From Dyella_B jejuensis (GTDB lineage: Bacteria > Pseudomonadota > Gammaproteobacteria > Xanthomonadales > Rhodanobacteraceae), in assembly GCF_044904675.1 (NCBI RefSeq), contig NZ_JADIKJ010000010.1, positions 62,001 to 126,000 on the forward strand: a stretch of DNA of 64,000 bases, in the 5' to 3' direction. The notes beneath the pieces were generated by a model. It worked only from the letters and a program-made list of their open reading frames with translations, did not search any database and was not told the DNA's origin. This document shows positions 19,330 through 29,081 of this stretch, piece by piece. The position numbers were made by a program, and so were the translations under genes. How positions within the stretch are numbered: the first letter of the stretch is position 1; each line of letters begins with the position of its first letter.

Positions 19330-22031
19330 GCGAACTGCGCGCCACCATCCGCTTGCAGCTCAACCGTGAATTCGGTTTGCTGGCGGCTGCCGAACAGGTG
19401 CCTTATTTCGCCGCGCTCGGGCTCAGCCATGTCTATCTTTCGCCGATCGCGATGGCCCGGCCCGGCTCGACGCACGGCTACGACGTAATCGATCCGATGA
19501 TCGTCAATCCCGAGCTTGGCGGCGAACCCGCGCTCGCCCGGCTCGCGCATACGCTGCATACGCATGGCATGGGCGCGATCCTCGACATCGTACCCAACCA
19601 CATGGCCGCCGATGTCGCCAATCCATGGTGGAACGATGTCTTGGCGCTCGGCCGCGCCAGCCGCTATGCGCATTTCTTCGATATCGACTGGCAGGCACCC
19701 GAGACGGGAGGCAAACTGTGGCTGCCGGTGTTGTCCATCCCGCTGGAGCAGGCGTTGGCCCGCGATGAACTGAAGGTGGAGCGGCATGTCGGCGGCACCA
19801 CCATCGCGTTGAGCGCGGCCGGCGCCAAGCTGCCGCTTTCCGAGCAAAGCCTGCGCCTGCTGTTCGACCTGGCCGGCCACGCACTGCCGCGCTTCAAGGC
19901 ATCCGCGGATGCGCTCGATGCGGTGCGGCTGGCCATGCAGGACGAGCAAAGCCGCGCGCACATCGACCGGGCCATCGCGCAGTTGCACGCCGACCGTTCG
20001 CTGATGCGACGGTTCCTGGACCTGCAGCATTACCGGCTGGCCTGGTGGCGCAGCGGCAGCCAGGTGATCAACTATCGCCGCTTCTTCGATATCGACGGAC
20101 TGGTTGCGCTGGCGATGGAACGCGACGATGTGTTCGACGCCGTGCACGCGCTGCCCTTGCGCCTGATCCGCGAAGGGGTGATCGATGGGCTGCGCCTGGA
20201 CCATGTCGACGGCCTCAGCCAACCGCGCGAATACCTGCGCAAATTGCGCCTGCGCACCGACCGTGCCGCGCGCAGCGACCCGCGCCAGGCAGCCCGGCGC
20301 ATCACCCTGCACGTAGAAAAAATCCTGGCGCACGACGAAACGCTGCGTGGCGACTGGCCGGTGGATGGCAGTACCGGCTACGACTTCATGAACCAGGTCG
20401 GCGCGTTGCAACACGATGCGCAAGGACATGACGTACTGGCCGACGCATGGACCGCACTGACCGGACGCTCCGCCCGTTTCAGCGACGAGGAACGCGCCGC
20501 GCGGCGCGAAATCCTCGCCACCAGCCTTGCCACCGATCTCTATCGCTGCACGCGCGCCTTCCATCGCTATATCGAAGACATGCCCGAGCATGGCGATTTC
20601 ACCTTGCCGGCGCTGCGCGACGTGCTGGCCGATGTGCTGCAATACATGCCGGTTTATCGCACCTACCTGGGCACGGGCGTGGTGACCGATGAAGATCGCC
20701 GCACACTCGAACATGTGTTCGAGCGCGCGATGAAAGATGGCGATCCGGACCTTGTCGCACAGCGCGCCTATTTGCGCCAATACCTGCTGGAAACCAGGGC
20801 GCGCTGGCTGGCTACCGTTTCGCAGCGGCGCCACCTGCAAGTCGCGCGCCGCCTGTTCGAGCAACTGTCCACCTCGCTCAACGCCAAGGCGGTGGAGGAC
20901 ACCGCCTTCTATCGCTACGGCGTCCTGTTGTCGCGCAACGAAGTCGGCGGCGATCCGCGCGTCTTCGCGCTCGATCCAGCACGCTTCCATAGCCTGATGC
21001 AGCAGCGCGCCGCGCAGGCGCCGCGCGCACTGCTCGCCACCGCCACCCACGATCACAAGCGCGGCGAAGATACCCGTGCACGGCTCGCCGTATTGAGCGA
21101 ACGCGCGCCCTGGTTCGTGCAGCAGGCCCGTGCCTGGATCAGCGCGCTGAACGGTCCGCGCCGGCCGTCGAACGGCACGCTCTGGATGTTGCTGCAGAGC
21201 ATCCTGGCCGCGTGGCCACTGGCGATGCGCCAGGACGATGACGAAGCGTTGCGTGCCTTCGCCGAACGCCTCGAGCGCTGGCTGTTGAAGGCCGAGCGCG
21301 AAGCGAAGCTGCACACGCGCTGGACTACGCCGAACCATGGTTACGAAGAAGCCTGCCGCAACGCTGTGCACGACCTGCTGCTCGCACCGGAGCATGGCTC
21401 GTTGCGCGACAGCCTGCACGACGCGGCTCGCAGCCTCGACGCAGCCGGTGCAGTCAATGGCCTGGCCGCGGTGACGCTGCGCCTCACCGTGCCGGGCGTT
21501 CCCGATCTTTATCAAGGTACCGAATACTGGGACCAGTCGCTGGTCGATCCGGATAATCGCCGGCCGGTGGACTACGCGACGCGCAAGGCGACGTTCGACG
21601 GCAATATCCTTCCCGGCCGCCTGCTCGCGCATTACCGCGATGGCGTGATCAAGCAGCAGGTGATCCACCGCCTGTTGCGTGCGCGAAAGCGCTGGCCGGA
21701 TTTGTTCGCACGCGGCAGCTACGAGCCGCTCGATATCTCCGGCCTGCGCGCGCAGCATGTCGTCGCCTTCACGCGCCAGCACCATGGACATCAATTGCTG
21801 GTCGTCGTGCCGCGCCTGTGTGCCGAAGCTTTCGACGCCAGTGGACGGCCACTGGCGGACGCGGCTTTCTGGGCCGATACCACCGTGGCCTGTCCCCGCG
21901 ATGACGGCGCGTGCACCTTCACTGATTTATTTACTCATCGGACGCATGCACGCGACGCGGCGGGATTGCCCGCCCGAGCGCTTTTTTCCGAATGGCCCGT
22001 GGCCGTATTGATTTCCGAGTCCAACCCATGA
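19326..22031 (+). CDS. treY: Malto-oligosyltrehalose synthase (GH13)
   Basis: 901 residues from ATG 19326, overlapping the malQ stop as ATGA. TreY isomerises the reducing-end alpha-1,4 bond of maltodextrin to alpha,alpha-1,1, producing maltooligosyl-trehalose for TreZ. Motifs: N-terminal ATIRLQLNREFGLLAAAEQV, YLSPIAMARPGSTHGYDV, ILDIVPNHMA, nucleophile region GLRLDHVDGLSQPREYL, acid/base VEKILAHDETLRGDWPVDG, TATHDHKRGEDTRARL and a C-terminal GVPDLYQGTEYWDQSL. The long insertion between barrel strands is normal for TreY. The gene ends in an ATGA overlap with the DUF2934 gene. Confidence 0.96.
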   Translation: MSELRATIRLQLNREFGLLAAAEQVPYFAALGLSHVYLSPIAMARPGSTHGYDVIDPMIVNPELGGEPALARLAHTLHTHGMGAILDIVPNHMAADVANPWWNDVLALGRASRYAHFFDIDWQAPETGGKLWLPVLSIPLEQALARDELKVERHVGGTTIALSAAGAKLPLSEQSLRLLFDLAGHALPRFKASADALDAVRLAMQDEQSRAHIDRAIAQLHADRSLMRRFLDLQHYRLAWWRSGSQVINYRRFFDIDGLVALAMERDDVFDAVHALPLRLIREGVIDGLRLDHVDGLSQPREYLRKLRLRTDRAARSDPRQAARRITLHVEKILAHDETLRGDWPVDGSTGYDFMNQVGALQHDAQGHDVLADAWTALTGRSARFSDEERAARREILATSLATDLYRCTRAFHRYIEDMPEHGDFTLPALRDVLADVLQYMPVYRTYLGTGVVTDEDRRTLEHVFERAMKDGDPDLVAQRAYLRQYLLETRARWLATVSQRRHLQVARRLFEQLSTSLNAKAVEDTAFYRYGVLLSRNEVGGDPRVFALDPARFHSLMQQRAAQAPRALLATATHDHKRGEDTRARLAVLSERAPWFVQQARAWISALNGPRRPSNGTLWMLLQSILAAWPLAMRQDDDEALRAFAERLERWLLKAEREAKLHTRWTTPNHGYEEACRNAVHDLLLAPEHGSLRDSLHDAARSLDAAGAVNGLAAVTLRLTVPGVPDLYQGTEYWDQSLVDPDNRRPVDYATRKATFDGNILPGRLLAHYRDGVIKQQVIHRLLRARKRWPDLFARGSYEPLDISGLRAQHVVAFTRQHHGHQLLVVVPRLCAEAFDASGRPLADAAFWADTTVACPRDDGACTFTDLFTHRTHARDAAGLPARALFSEWPVAVLISESNP

Positions 22032-22225
22032 ATGCAACACCTACTCCCGCCGAGCGGCAAGCTCGCATCAGCGAGATCGCCCACAGCATCTGGGAATCGG
22101 AAGGACGCCCTTCCGACCAGGCGCTACGCCACTGGCAGATGGCGGAAAAACTGGTGCAGGCGGAAGAACGCCACGCCGCACAGTCTTCTTCCGGGCAAAG
22201 CGAGCAATCCGCGGGAAGCCGATGA
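22028..22225 (+). CDS. Small DUF2934 protein
   Basis: 65 residues; the start ATG at 22028 overlaps the treY stop. The core ARISEIAHSIWESEGRPSDQALRHWQMAE matches DUF2934, a short helical motif found in small proteins of proteobacteria, often near glycogen or stress genes. Its function is unknown. Translational coupling to treY suggests a role tied to glucan/trehalose metabolism (inference). The reading frame continues past its TGA for 52 codons and encodes a Gly/Ala-rich hydrophobic stretch; this may be a lost C-terminal tail. Confidence 0.85.
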   Translation: MNATPTPAERQARISEIAHSIWESEGRPSDQALRHWQMAEKLVQAEERHAAQSSSGQSEQSAGSR

Positions 22226-22376
22226 AACGGAACCATACACGCCGAACGAACCACCAAGCTGGCCGCTGCCGGTGCGGCGGTTGTAGCAGGCGCTGCCATT
22301 GGCTTCAGCCTACGAGCAAAGTACATGAATCATTCGATTTACCGGTATCCGGAGCTAGGTCTTGAGGATGGATGCC

Positions 22377-24527
22377 ATGACTAAGCCCGCACGCGCGCAG
22401 CAGGCCGCGGAGAAAACATTCCATGCTGCCAGCCTGCGCGAAGGCCTGCCCTTCCCGCTTGGCGCAACCTGGGATGGCCTGGGCGTGAACTTCGCGCTGT
22501 TTTCCGCCAACGCCAGCATGGTCGAATTGTGCCTGTTCGATGAACTGGGCCGGGAAACCGAGCGCATCGCGCTACCCGAATACACCGACGAGATCTGGCA
22601 TGGGTACCTGCCCGACGTGCGGCCGGGCCAGTTGTACGGCTATCGCGTGCATGGCCCTTACGAACCCGAAGCGGGCCACCGCTTCAATCCCAACAAGCTG
22701 CTGCTCGATCCGTATGCCAAGCAGATCATCGGCGAACTGATCTGGCACGACGCTTTGTTCGGCTACACCATCGGCCACCCGGACGGCGACCTCAGCTTCG
22801 ACGACCGTGACAGCGCGCCGTACATGCCCAAGTCGCGCGTCATCGACCCGGCATTCACCTGGGGCAATCACTACTGGCCAGGCATACCGTGGGATCGCAG
22901 CGTGATCTACGAGACGCACGTGCGCGGCTACACCATGCTGCATCCGCAAGTGCCCGAAAAACTGCGCGGCACGTTCGCCGGGCTGGCGCACCAGCCGGTG
23001 GTGGATTACATCAAGTCGCTGGGGGTGACCTCGGTGGAACTGATGCCGATCCATGCCTTCATCGACGACAAGCATTTGCTCGACGCGGGGCTGCGCAACT
23101 ACTGGGGCTACAACACCATCGGCTTCTTCGCGCCGCACCCCCGCTACATGGCCGCGCCCACGGTGGCGGAGTTCAAGGAAATGGTGGCGCATTTCCATGA
23201 GGCCGGGCTGGAAGTGATCCTCGACGTGGTCTACAACCACACTGCCGAGGGCAATCACCTGGGGCCGACGCTATCGCTGCGCGGCATCGACAACGCCACC
23301 TACTACCGGCTCGCCGATGACCGCCGCACGTACATCAACGATACCGGCACCGGCAACACGCTGGACTTGAGCCATTCGCGCGTCCTGCAAATGGTGATGG
23401 ATTCGCTGCGCTACTGGGCGACGGAAATGCGCGTGGACGGCTTCCGCTTCGACCTGGCTACCATCCTTGGACGCGAATCGCACGGCTTCGACCAGGGCGG
23501 CGGCTTCCTCGACGCATGCCGGCAGGATCCGGTGCTCGGCCGCGTCAAGCTGATTGCCGAACCCTGGGACATCGGCCCGGGCGGTTACCAGGCGGGCAAA
23601 TTCTCGCCGGGCTGGGCGGAGTGGAACGACCGTTTCCGCGATGCCACGCGCGCGTTCTGGCGCGGCGACGAAGGCCGCCTGCCGGAATTCGCCACGCGCC
23701 TGACCGGCTCGGCGGACCTGTTCGACCAGCGCGGCCGCCGGCCCTATGCGTCGATCAATTTCGTGACCGCGCACGACGGCTTCACCCTGCACGACCTGGT
23801 CAGCTACGACCACAAGCACAACGAGGCCAATCGCGAAAACAACCGCGACGGCACCGACAACAACCTCAACTGGAACCACGGCGAGGAAGGCTATACGGAC
23901 GACCCGGACATTCTTGCGCTGCGCCAGCGGCAGATGCGCAACCTGCTCGCCTCCGTGCTGCTCGCGCAAGGCACGCCGATGCTGCTGGCCGGCGACGAAT
24001 TCGCCCGCACGCAAGGCGGCAACAATAACGCCTACTGCCAGGACAACAATGTCACCTGGCTGGACTGGCTCGGCGCCACCCAGCAGCGCGACCTGACCGA
24101 CTTCGTGCGCCGGCTCACGCGCCTGCGCCGCGATTACCCGCTGCTGCGGCGCAGCCGCTTCCTGCGCGGCATCGTGGATGAGGAATCGGGAATCCGCGAG
24201 GTCACCTGGCTTACCCAGGATGGCCGTGAACTCAGCGAGGAGCAATGGCACGATCCGCATCAGCGCTGCCTGATGATGCTGCTGGATGGCCGCGCCAAAC
24301 CCACTGGCCTGAAACGGCCGGGCGTGGACAACACGCTGCTGCTGCTGATCAATGGACACTTCGAGGATGTGCCCTTCGTGCTGCCGGCCATCCCGGGCAA
24401 GATGGAATGGCGCCTGCTGGTCAGCACGGCGCCGGATGCGAACGTGCAGGCCATCGAATCGGGCAGCATCACGCTTTGCGCGCGCTCGCTGGCGCTCTAT
24501 CGCGCGCGACCCATCAAGTCGCGCTGA
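22377..24527 (+). CDS. glgX: Glycogen debranching enzyme (isoamylase-type GH13)
   Basis: 716 residues from ATG 22377, chosen because GAGG lies 9 nt upstream; ATG 22368 is too close to it. The enzyme hydrolyses alpha-1,6 branch points of phosphorylase-limited glycogen. Motifs: N-terminal CBM48 (PFPLGATWDGLGVNFALFS), YETHVRGYTMLHP, ILDVVYNHTAEGNHLGPTLS, nucleophile MRVDGFRFDLATILGRE, acid LIAEPWDIGPGGYQ and VTAHDGFTLHDLVSY, plus GDEFARTQGGNNNAYCQDN. It closes the glucan block and would supply linear chains to MalQ and TreY. Confidence 0.96.
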   Translation: MTKPARAQQAAEKTFHAASLREGLPFPLGATWDGLGVNFALFSANASMVELCLFDELGRETERIALPEYTDEIWHGYLPDVRPGQLYGYRVHGPYEPEAGHRFNPNKLLLDPYAKQIIGELIWHDALFGYTIGHPDGDLSFDDRDSAPYMPKSRVIDPAFTWGNHYWPGIPWDRSVIYETHVRGYTMLHPQVPEKLRGTFAGLAHQPVVDYIKSLGVTSVELMPIHAFIDDKHLLDAGLRNYWGYNTIGFFAPHPRYMAAPTVAEFKEMVAHFHEAGLEVILDVVYNHTAEGNHLGPTLSLRGIDNATYYRLADDRRTYINDTGTGNTLDLSHSRVLQMVMDSLRYWATEMRVDGFRFDLATILGRESHGFDQGGGFLDACRQDPVLGRVKLIAEPWDIGPGGYQAGKFSPGWAEWNDRFRDATRAFWRGDEGRLPEFATRLTGSADLFDQRGRRPYASINFVTAHDGFTLHDLVSYDHKHNEANRENNRDGTDNNLNWNHGEEGYTDDPDILALRQRQMRNLLASVLLAQGTPMLLAGDEFARTQGGNNNAYCQDNNVTWLDWLGATQQRDLTDFVRRLTRLRRDYPLLRRSRFLRGIVDEESGIREVTWLTQDGRELSEEQWHDPHQRCLMMLLDGRAKPTGLKRPGVDNTLLLLINGHFEDVPFVLPAIPGKMEWRLLVSTAPDANVQAIESGSITLCARSLALYRARPIKSR

Positions 24528-24568
24528 GGCGGGCGCCATGGGCAAGCCGGTGTTGACGGAACCATGAA

Positions 24569-25423
24569 ATGCTTACGCCTCTGCGCGCCACGTTCAAGCA
24601 AGCCATAACCGGCTTCAACGAAGACGAGCTGTTTACGCGCGCCGCGGCGATCGCCTACTACTCCGCGCTGTCGATGGCTCCGATCATCGTCTTGATGCTA
24701 TGGCTGCTTTCGCTGTTGCGCGCACAATGGCAGCCGCAGCTCGCCGGCGCCTTGACGTCGATCATGGGCCGCGAGGCGGCCTCGACCGTGATCCTTATCG
24801 TCAACAACGCGAAATCGCGTCCGGCGCTGGGCAACGTGGCGGGCATCCTCGGCGTGGTGGTTACTTTTTTCAGCGCGTCGGCGGTGTTCGCGCAGTTGCA
24901 GGGCACGCTCAACCGCATCTGGCACGTGGAGGAACCCCGACACGGCGCCATCAGCGCCTGGTTCAAGGCGCGCGCGCGCGCATTCGGCCTGGTAATCGGC
25001 ATCGCTTTCCTGCTGATCATCTCGTTCGCGGTCAGCGCGCTCATCCACCTGATGATCCCCTATGACTCGGTCGCCTGGTCGGTCTTCGAATACGTGGTTT
25101 CGCTGGTGATATTCGTGACCGCATTCGGCGCGATGTACCGCGTGCTGCCGGATACCGAGATCGCCTGGGTGGATGCCGGCTGGGGAGCGCTGCTTACCAC
25201 GGTGCTGTTCACCCTGGGCAAATACGCTATCGAGCTGTATATCCAGCATGCCAGCATCGGCGGGGCGTATGGGCCCGCCGGCGGCCTGGTGGTAATGCTG
25301 ACCTGGGTGTATTACGCATCGTTCGTGGTCCTGCTGGGCGCCGAGCTGACGCACGGGCTGGCGGTTGCGCGAGGACGCGCCGCGCCGGGCAATGCCGTGG
25401 TTCCCGGCGCCGAAAAAAAATAG
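24569..25423 (+). CDS. YihY/virulence factor BrkB family membrane protein
   Basis: 284 residues with about six membrane segments. The start LRATFKQAITGFNEDELFTRAAAIAYYSALSMAPI is the classic YihY/BrkB entry, and the family motif GAYGPAGGLVVMLTWVYYAS lies near the C-terminus, followed by LLGAELTH. Once misnamed RNase BN, the family is now regarded as inner-membrane proteins of unknown, possibly transport, function. It lies 41 nt after glgX and may be the operon's last gene. An ATG at 24564 is out of frame. It converges with the kinase gene ending at 25448. Confidence 0.92.
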   Translation: MLTPLRATFKQAITGFNEDELFTRAAAIAYYSALSMAPIIVLMLWLLSLLRAQWQPQLAGALTSIMGREAASTVILIVNNAKSRPALGNVAGILGVVVTFFSASAVFAQLQGTLNRIWHVEEPRHGAISAWFKARARAFGLVIGIAFLLIISFAVSALIHLMIPYDSVAWSVFEYVVSLVIFVTAFGAMYRVLPDTEIAWVDAGWGALLTTVLFTLGKYAIELYIQHASIGGAYGPAGGLVVMLTWVYYASFVVLLGAELTHGLAVARGRAAPGNAVVPGAEKK

Positions 25424-25447
25424 GCGCCCGCCAGGCGAAGCTGTGGT

Positions 25448-28400
25448 TTATCGCTGGTCGATGACCTTGGCCACCGCATCCGCCAGCATGGCCTGCGAGA
25501 ACGGCTTGGACAGGCGCGGAAGTGCCGCATGCAGCCCCGGCGGCAATTCGGCGTAGCCGGTGGCGAGGATGATCGGCAGTGCGGGCCGCAGCTTGCGCAC
25601 TTCGGCCACCAGTTGCGCGCCGGTCATGTGCGGCATGGCGTGATCGGTGATCAGCAAGTCGAACGGCGTGTGCTGCAGCATGCCCAGGGCCTGCCTGCCG
25701 GAGCGGGCGGGTATCACCTGGTAGCCAAGGTCTTCCAGCATCTCCACGGTATTCATCAGCACGAGATCGTCGTCATCCACGACCAGCACGGCGGCCGATG
25801 GCATGGCGCTGCGACGAGCCTCCGGCACGTACTCCACCGGATTGATCGCAACGGGCGTCGCGTCCGGCAGTGCTGGCAGCCAGATCTCGGCGGTGGTGCC
25901 GCTCCCCGGTTCGCTGCGCATGCGCAATACGCCGCCGGATTGCTCGGCCAGCCCGTGCACCATCGACAGGCCCAGCCCGGTGCCCTTGCCCACGCCCTTG
26001 GTGGTGAAGAACGGTTCGGTGGCGCGCTTGAGGGTAGCCTCGTCCATGCCTTCGCCGAAGTCGGTGACGGACAGGCAAACATAGCGTCCCGGTTTCAACC
26101 CGCCGTCGCTGCTGGCCACGGACTCCTCGCGCATCTCGATGACGATCGATCCTTCTCCATGCATGGCATCGCGCGCGTTCACCGCAAGATTGAGCAAGGC
26201 GGACTCGAGCTGGTTCGCGTCCGCTTCGACGGCGGGCAGCTCCTTGGGGAAACGGGTTTCCACCCGGATCGTGGCGCCGAGCGAACGTTGCAGCAATTCG
26301 GTCATGCCTTCGATCAGCCGGCGCGGATCGATGCGCTCGGGTTTCAAATCCTGGCGGCGCGCGAAGGCAAGCATGCGGCGCGTCAGCGAAGCGCCGCGGT
26401 CGGCTCCGGCCTTGGCGATGTCGAGCAGGCGCAGCAGCGGCGGATCTTCCGGCATGCGCCGGCGCAGCATTTCCAGGCTGCCGAGCACCGCCATCAGCAG
26501 ATTGTTGAAATCGTGGGCGATGCCGCCGGTGAGGTTGCCCAGCGCTTCCATCTTCTGCACCTGCTGCAGCGCCTGTTCGGCCTTCACGCGCGCCGTTTTC
26601 TCCACCGCCTCAGGCACCATCGCGACGACTTCGCCGTTTTCGTCCTTGACCGGACGCAGGGAGAAATCGAACAACCTCAGGCCGGTAGGCAGTTGCAACG
26701 CCAGGCTGAGGTTTTCGGTATCGCCAGCCGCGACCCGCGCCACCGCCGCGCGCACCCGCTCGGGCATGCCAGGGGTGCCGGTGAACCATGGCGTTTCCCA
26801 GAAGGGACGGCCTACGACATCGGCCAGCTCCGCTTCGATACCGGCAAGCGCGGTGGCATTGGCGTAGCGGAGCACGCCGTCGACTGACATCAGTCCCTGG
26901 TAGAGATGCGAAGATTCGAAGATGGTGCGAATGTTCGCTTCGCTGCGTTCGAGCGCCGCGGTGCGCTCGGCCACCTTCGCTTCCAGTTCCTGCCGGAAAC
27001 GCTGCGCGCCCTGGCGCACCGCTTCTTCCGAGCGCACGCGCTCGATATGCGCCCAGGAACGCTCGGTTACCTCGATCACCAGCGCCAGTTCGTGGGGCTG
27101 CCATTCGCGTGGCACCTTGTCGTGCACGGCCATCAACGCGGTGAGCTGGCCCTGCTTGATCAGCGGCATGCTGACGGTGGCGGCGATGCCCAGCTGGCGA
27201 TAGCGCGCGGCCACTTCGGGCGCCAGCTCGCCGGAGATATCGTCGAGGACGAGCGGCCGGCCGGCGCGAAGCTGTTGTACCGTCACCTCGCCGAAACTCG
27301 CCAGGCTGTAGCGACCCACGATGCTGGATGATCCCGTAGCGGTCCAGTCGCCGCGCACGGTAACCAGATCCCCGTCGGGCGCCACATCGGCGTAGGCGCA
27401 GATGGCGGCGCGCAGATGCCGGCCGAGCATGCGGGTGGTGATACCGAGGATCTCGTCAGCCTTGCTCGCGCGTGCGGTTTCGTTGGCGAACGCATCGAGG
27501 AAACGCAGGCGCGCTTCGTTCTGGCGCAGCGATTCCTCCGCCTGCCGGCGCGCAGTGATGTCGCTGGCGGTACCGAACCATTCGACGATCCGGCCGTGCT
27601 CGTCGAGCAGCGGAATCGCGCGCGACAGCATCCAGCCCGGCGAACCGTCGACCCGGCGCACCCGATGCTCCAGCTGGAAAATGCTTTTGTCGGCGATCGC
27701 CCGCCGGATGGCCGCGGAAACGGCCGGTTGGTCTTCCGCATCGACGTAGGCGTCGAGCCAGTCGTTCCTGGGCGATATCGTGTCGGAGATGAAACCCTTG
27801 CCTTCCAGGTATTGCAGCCTGGTCCAATCCGGGTCCATCCGGTAGACCACGTCGGAGGTGGCGTTGACCAGCACGCGGAAGCGTTCTTCGCTGCTTTGCA
27901 CCAGCGCTTCGGCCGCCGACCTTTCGGTGATGTCATGCCCTTCGATGAAAATGCCGCTGACCTGGCCACCGGCATCCAGCATGGGCTGGCAGACGAAGTC
28001 GAGCACGCGCCACTCTTCCTGCGCGCCCAGCTCGCGCTGCAGGCTGACTTTGGTCGCCGTGCCGACGAAGGCCGTGCCGCTGGCATAGACACGGTCGAGC
28101 AATTGGACGAAACCTTGCCGGGCAACATCCGGCAGCGCTTCGCGCAGCGGCCTGCCAAGCACGTGGCGGTCACCGATCAATTGCATGAAAGCGTGGTTGG
28201 CCAATTCGAACACATGCCCGGTGCCGCGCACCATCGCCATCATGCCGGGTGCCTGCTCGAACAGGCGCGCAAGGCGGCTGCGCTCGGCCTGCATGTGCCG
28301 CACCGCCAGTACGTGTTCGGTGGTTTCCACCACGATGGCGATCACGCCAGCGGGACGGCCGCTTTCATCCAGCACCGGCGAGTAATCGAGGTTCATCCAC

Positions 28401-28819
28401 ACCTGCTCGGGCCGGCCGTGGCGATGCAGCGTGAGTTCCTGGTCCTTGTAGGCCAGCGTGCCGCCGGCGAGGCCGACCTTCATCACGTTGTCGTTGAAGT
28501 CCGCCACTTCCGGCCAGCCCTTGCGCACTTCCGAACCGAGCAGCCCGGGATGACGTCCGCCGGCAAACCCCGAGTAGGCATCGTTGTAGATCATGATGCC
28601 CTTCTCGCCCCACAGCAGCACGATCGGCACCGGCGACAACAGCAGCAGCGCGGTGACCGACTTCAGGCTCTGCGGCCATTCTCCCAGGGGCCCGAGCCCG
28701 GTATCGGACCAGTCGAAGGCGCGGATCCGTTGTCCCATTTCGCTGTCCGCCGGGGGAAACGCCGTTGAAGGATCAAAAGACGAATCGCTCGCTTCGGCCT
28801 GAATCTGGAATGGTTTCAA
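25448..28819 (-). CDS. Multi-PAS/GAF hybrid sensor histidine kinase with C-terminal receiver
   Basis: About 1123 residues, soluble. The start is uncertain: TTG 28819 has AGAGG 7 nt upstream; ATG 28900 and ATG 28738 are alternatives. The family-typical MGQRIRAFDWSDTGLGP segment lies at 28738. Order: an atypical PAS (PIVLLWGEKGIMIYNDAYSG), a second PAS (FEQAPGMMAMVRG), a third PAS (FRVLVNATSDVVYRMD), a GAF domain (RFLDAFANETARAS) and a fourth PAS. Then follow HisKA with LTGGIAHDFNNLLMAVLGSLE, HATPase with VNARDAM and GTGLGLSMVHGL, and a receiver with ITDHAMPHMTG. HDFNN-type kinases are common in Xanthomonadales and Burkholderiales. GAF and PAS ligands are unknown. Confidence 0.9.
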   Translation of the reverse strand: MKPFQIQAEASDSSFDPSTAFPPADSEMGQRIRAFDWSDTGLGPLGEWPQSLKSVTALLLLSPVPIVLLWGEKGIMIYNDAYSGFAGGRHPGLLGSEVRKGWPEVADFNDNVMKVGLAGGTLAYKDQELTLHRHGRPEQVWMNLDYSPVLDESGRPAGVIAIVVETTEHVLAVRHMQAERSRLARLFEQAPGMMAMVRGTGHVFELANHAFMQLIGDRHVLGRPLREALPDVARQGFVQLLDRVYASGTAFVGTATKVSLQRELGAQEEWRVLDFVCQPMLDAGGQVSGIFIEGHDITERSAAEALVQSSEERFRVLVNATSDVVYRMDPDWTRLQYLEGKGFISDTISPRNDWLDAYVDAEDQPAVSAAIRRAIADKSIFQLEHRVRRVDGSPGWMLSRAIPLLDEHGRIVEWFGTASDITARRQAEESLRQNEARLRFLDAFANETARASKADEILGITTRMLGRHLRAAICAYADVAPDGDLVTVRGDWTATGSSSIVGRYSLASFGEVTVQQLRAGRPLVLDDISGELAPEVAARYRQLGIAATVSMPLIKQGQLTALMAVHDKVPREWQPHELALVIEVTERSWAHIERVRSEEAVRQGAQRFRQELEAKVAERTAALERSEANIRTIFESSHLYQGLMSVDGVLRYANATALAGIEAELADVVGRPFWETPWFTGTPGMPERVRAAVARVAAGDTENLSLALQLPTGLRLFDFSLRPVKDENGEVVAMVPEAVEKTARVKAEQALQQVQKMEALGNLTGGIAHDFNNLLMAVLGSLEMLRRRMPEDPPLLRLLDIAKAGADRGASLTRRMLAFARRQDLKPERIDPRRLIEGMTELLQRSLGATIRVETRFPKELPAVEADANQLESALLNLAVNARDAMHGEGSIVIEMREESVASSDGGLKPGRYVCLSVTDFGEGMDEATLKRATEPFFTTKGVGKGTGLGLSMVHGLAEQSGGVLRMRSEPGSGTTAEIWLPALPDATPVAINPVEYVPEARRSAMPSAAVLVVDDDDLVLMNTVEMLEDLGYQVIPARSGRQALGMLQHTPFDLLITDHAMPHMTGAQLVAEVRKLRPALPIILATGYAELPPGLHAALPRLSKPFSQAMLADAVAKVIDQR

Positions 28820-29081
28820 AGGGCAGCCTCTGCTATCGATACCGATGCCTGTCCGGATATTTTTGTCCTCCAGTCGTGCGCAGATTACCGCATACGGCAT
28901 GGCATACGAATGGTGTGCGCGGTCGCCGAGGCGGCGCTTGCGGCAGGCAGGGCGCCGCCGCGTGCACAGCCCGCGGCACGGCGTAAGAACGTTATCACGC
29001 TGCGTGCTACGAGGCTTTCACCCGCAATGTGGGAAACAGTTGGCATTGGACGCACGTCGCCCCTCGTCGAGATTGAACCCC

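Noticed and set aside
19233..21794. 853-residue minus-strand open frame across treY
   Set aside because: treY carries all GH13 catalytic motifs; the antisense product has no recognisable domain or start signal.
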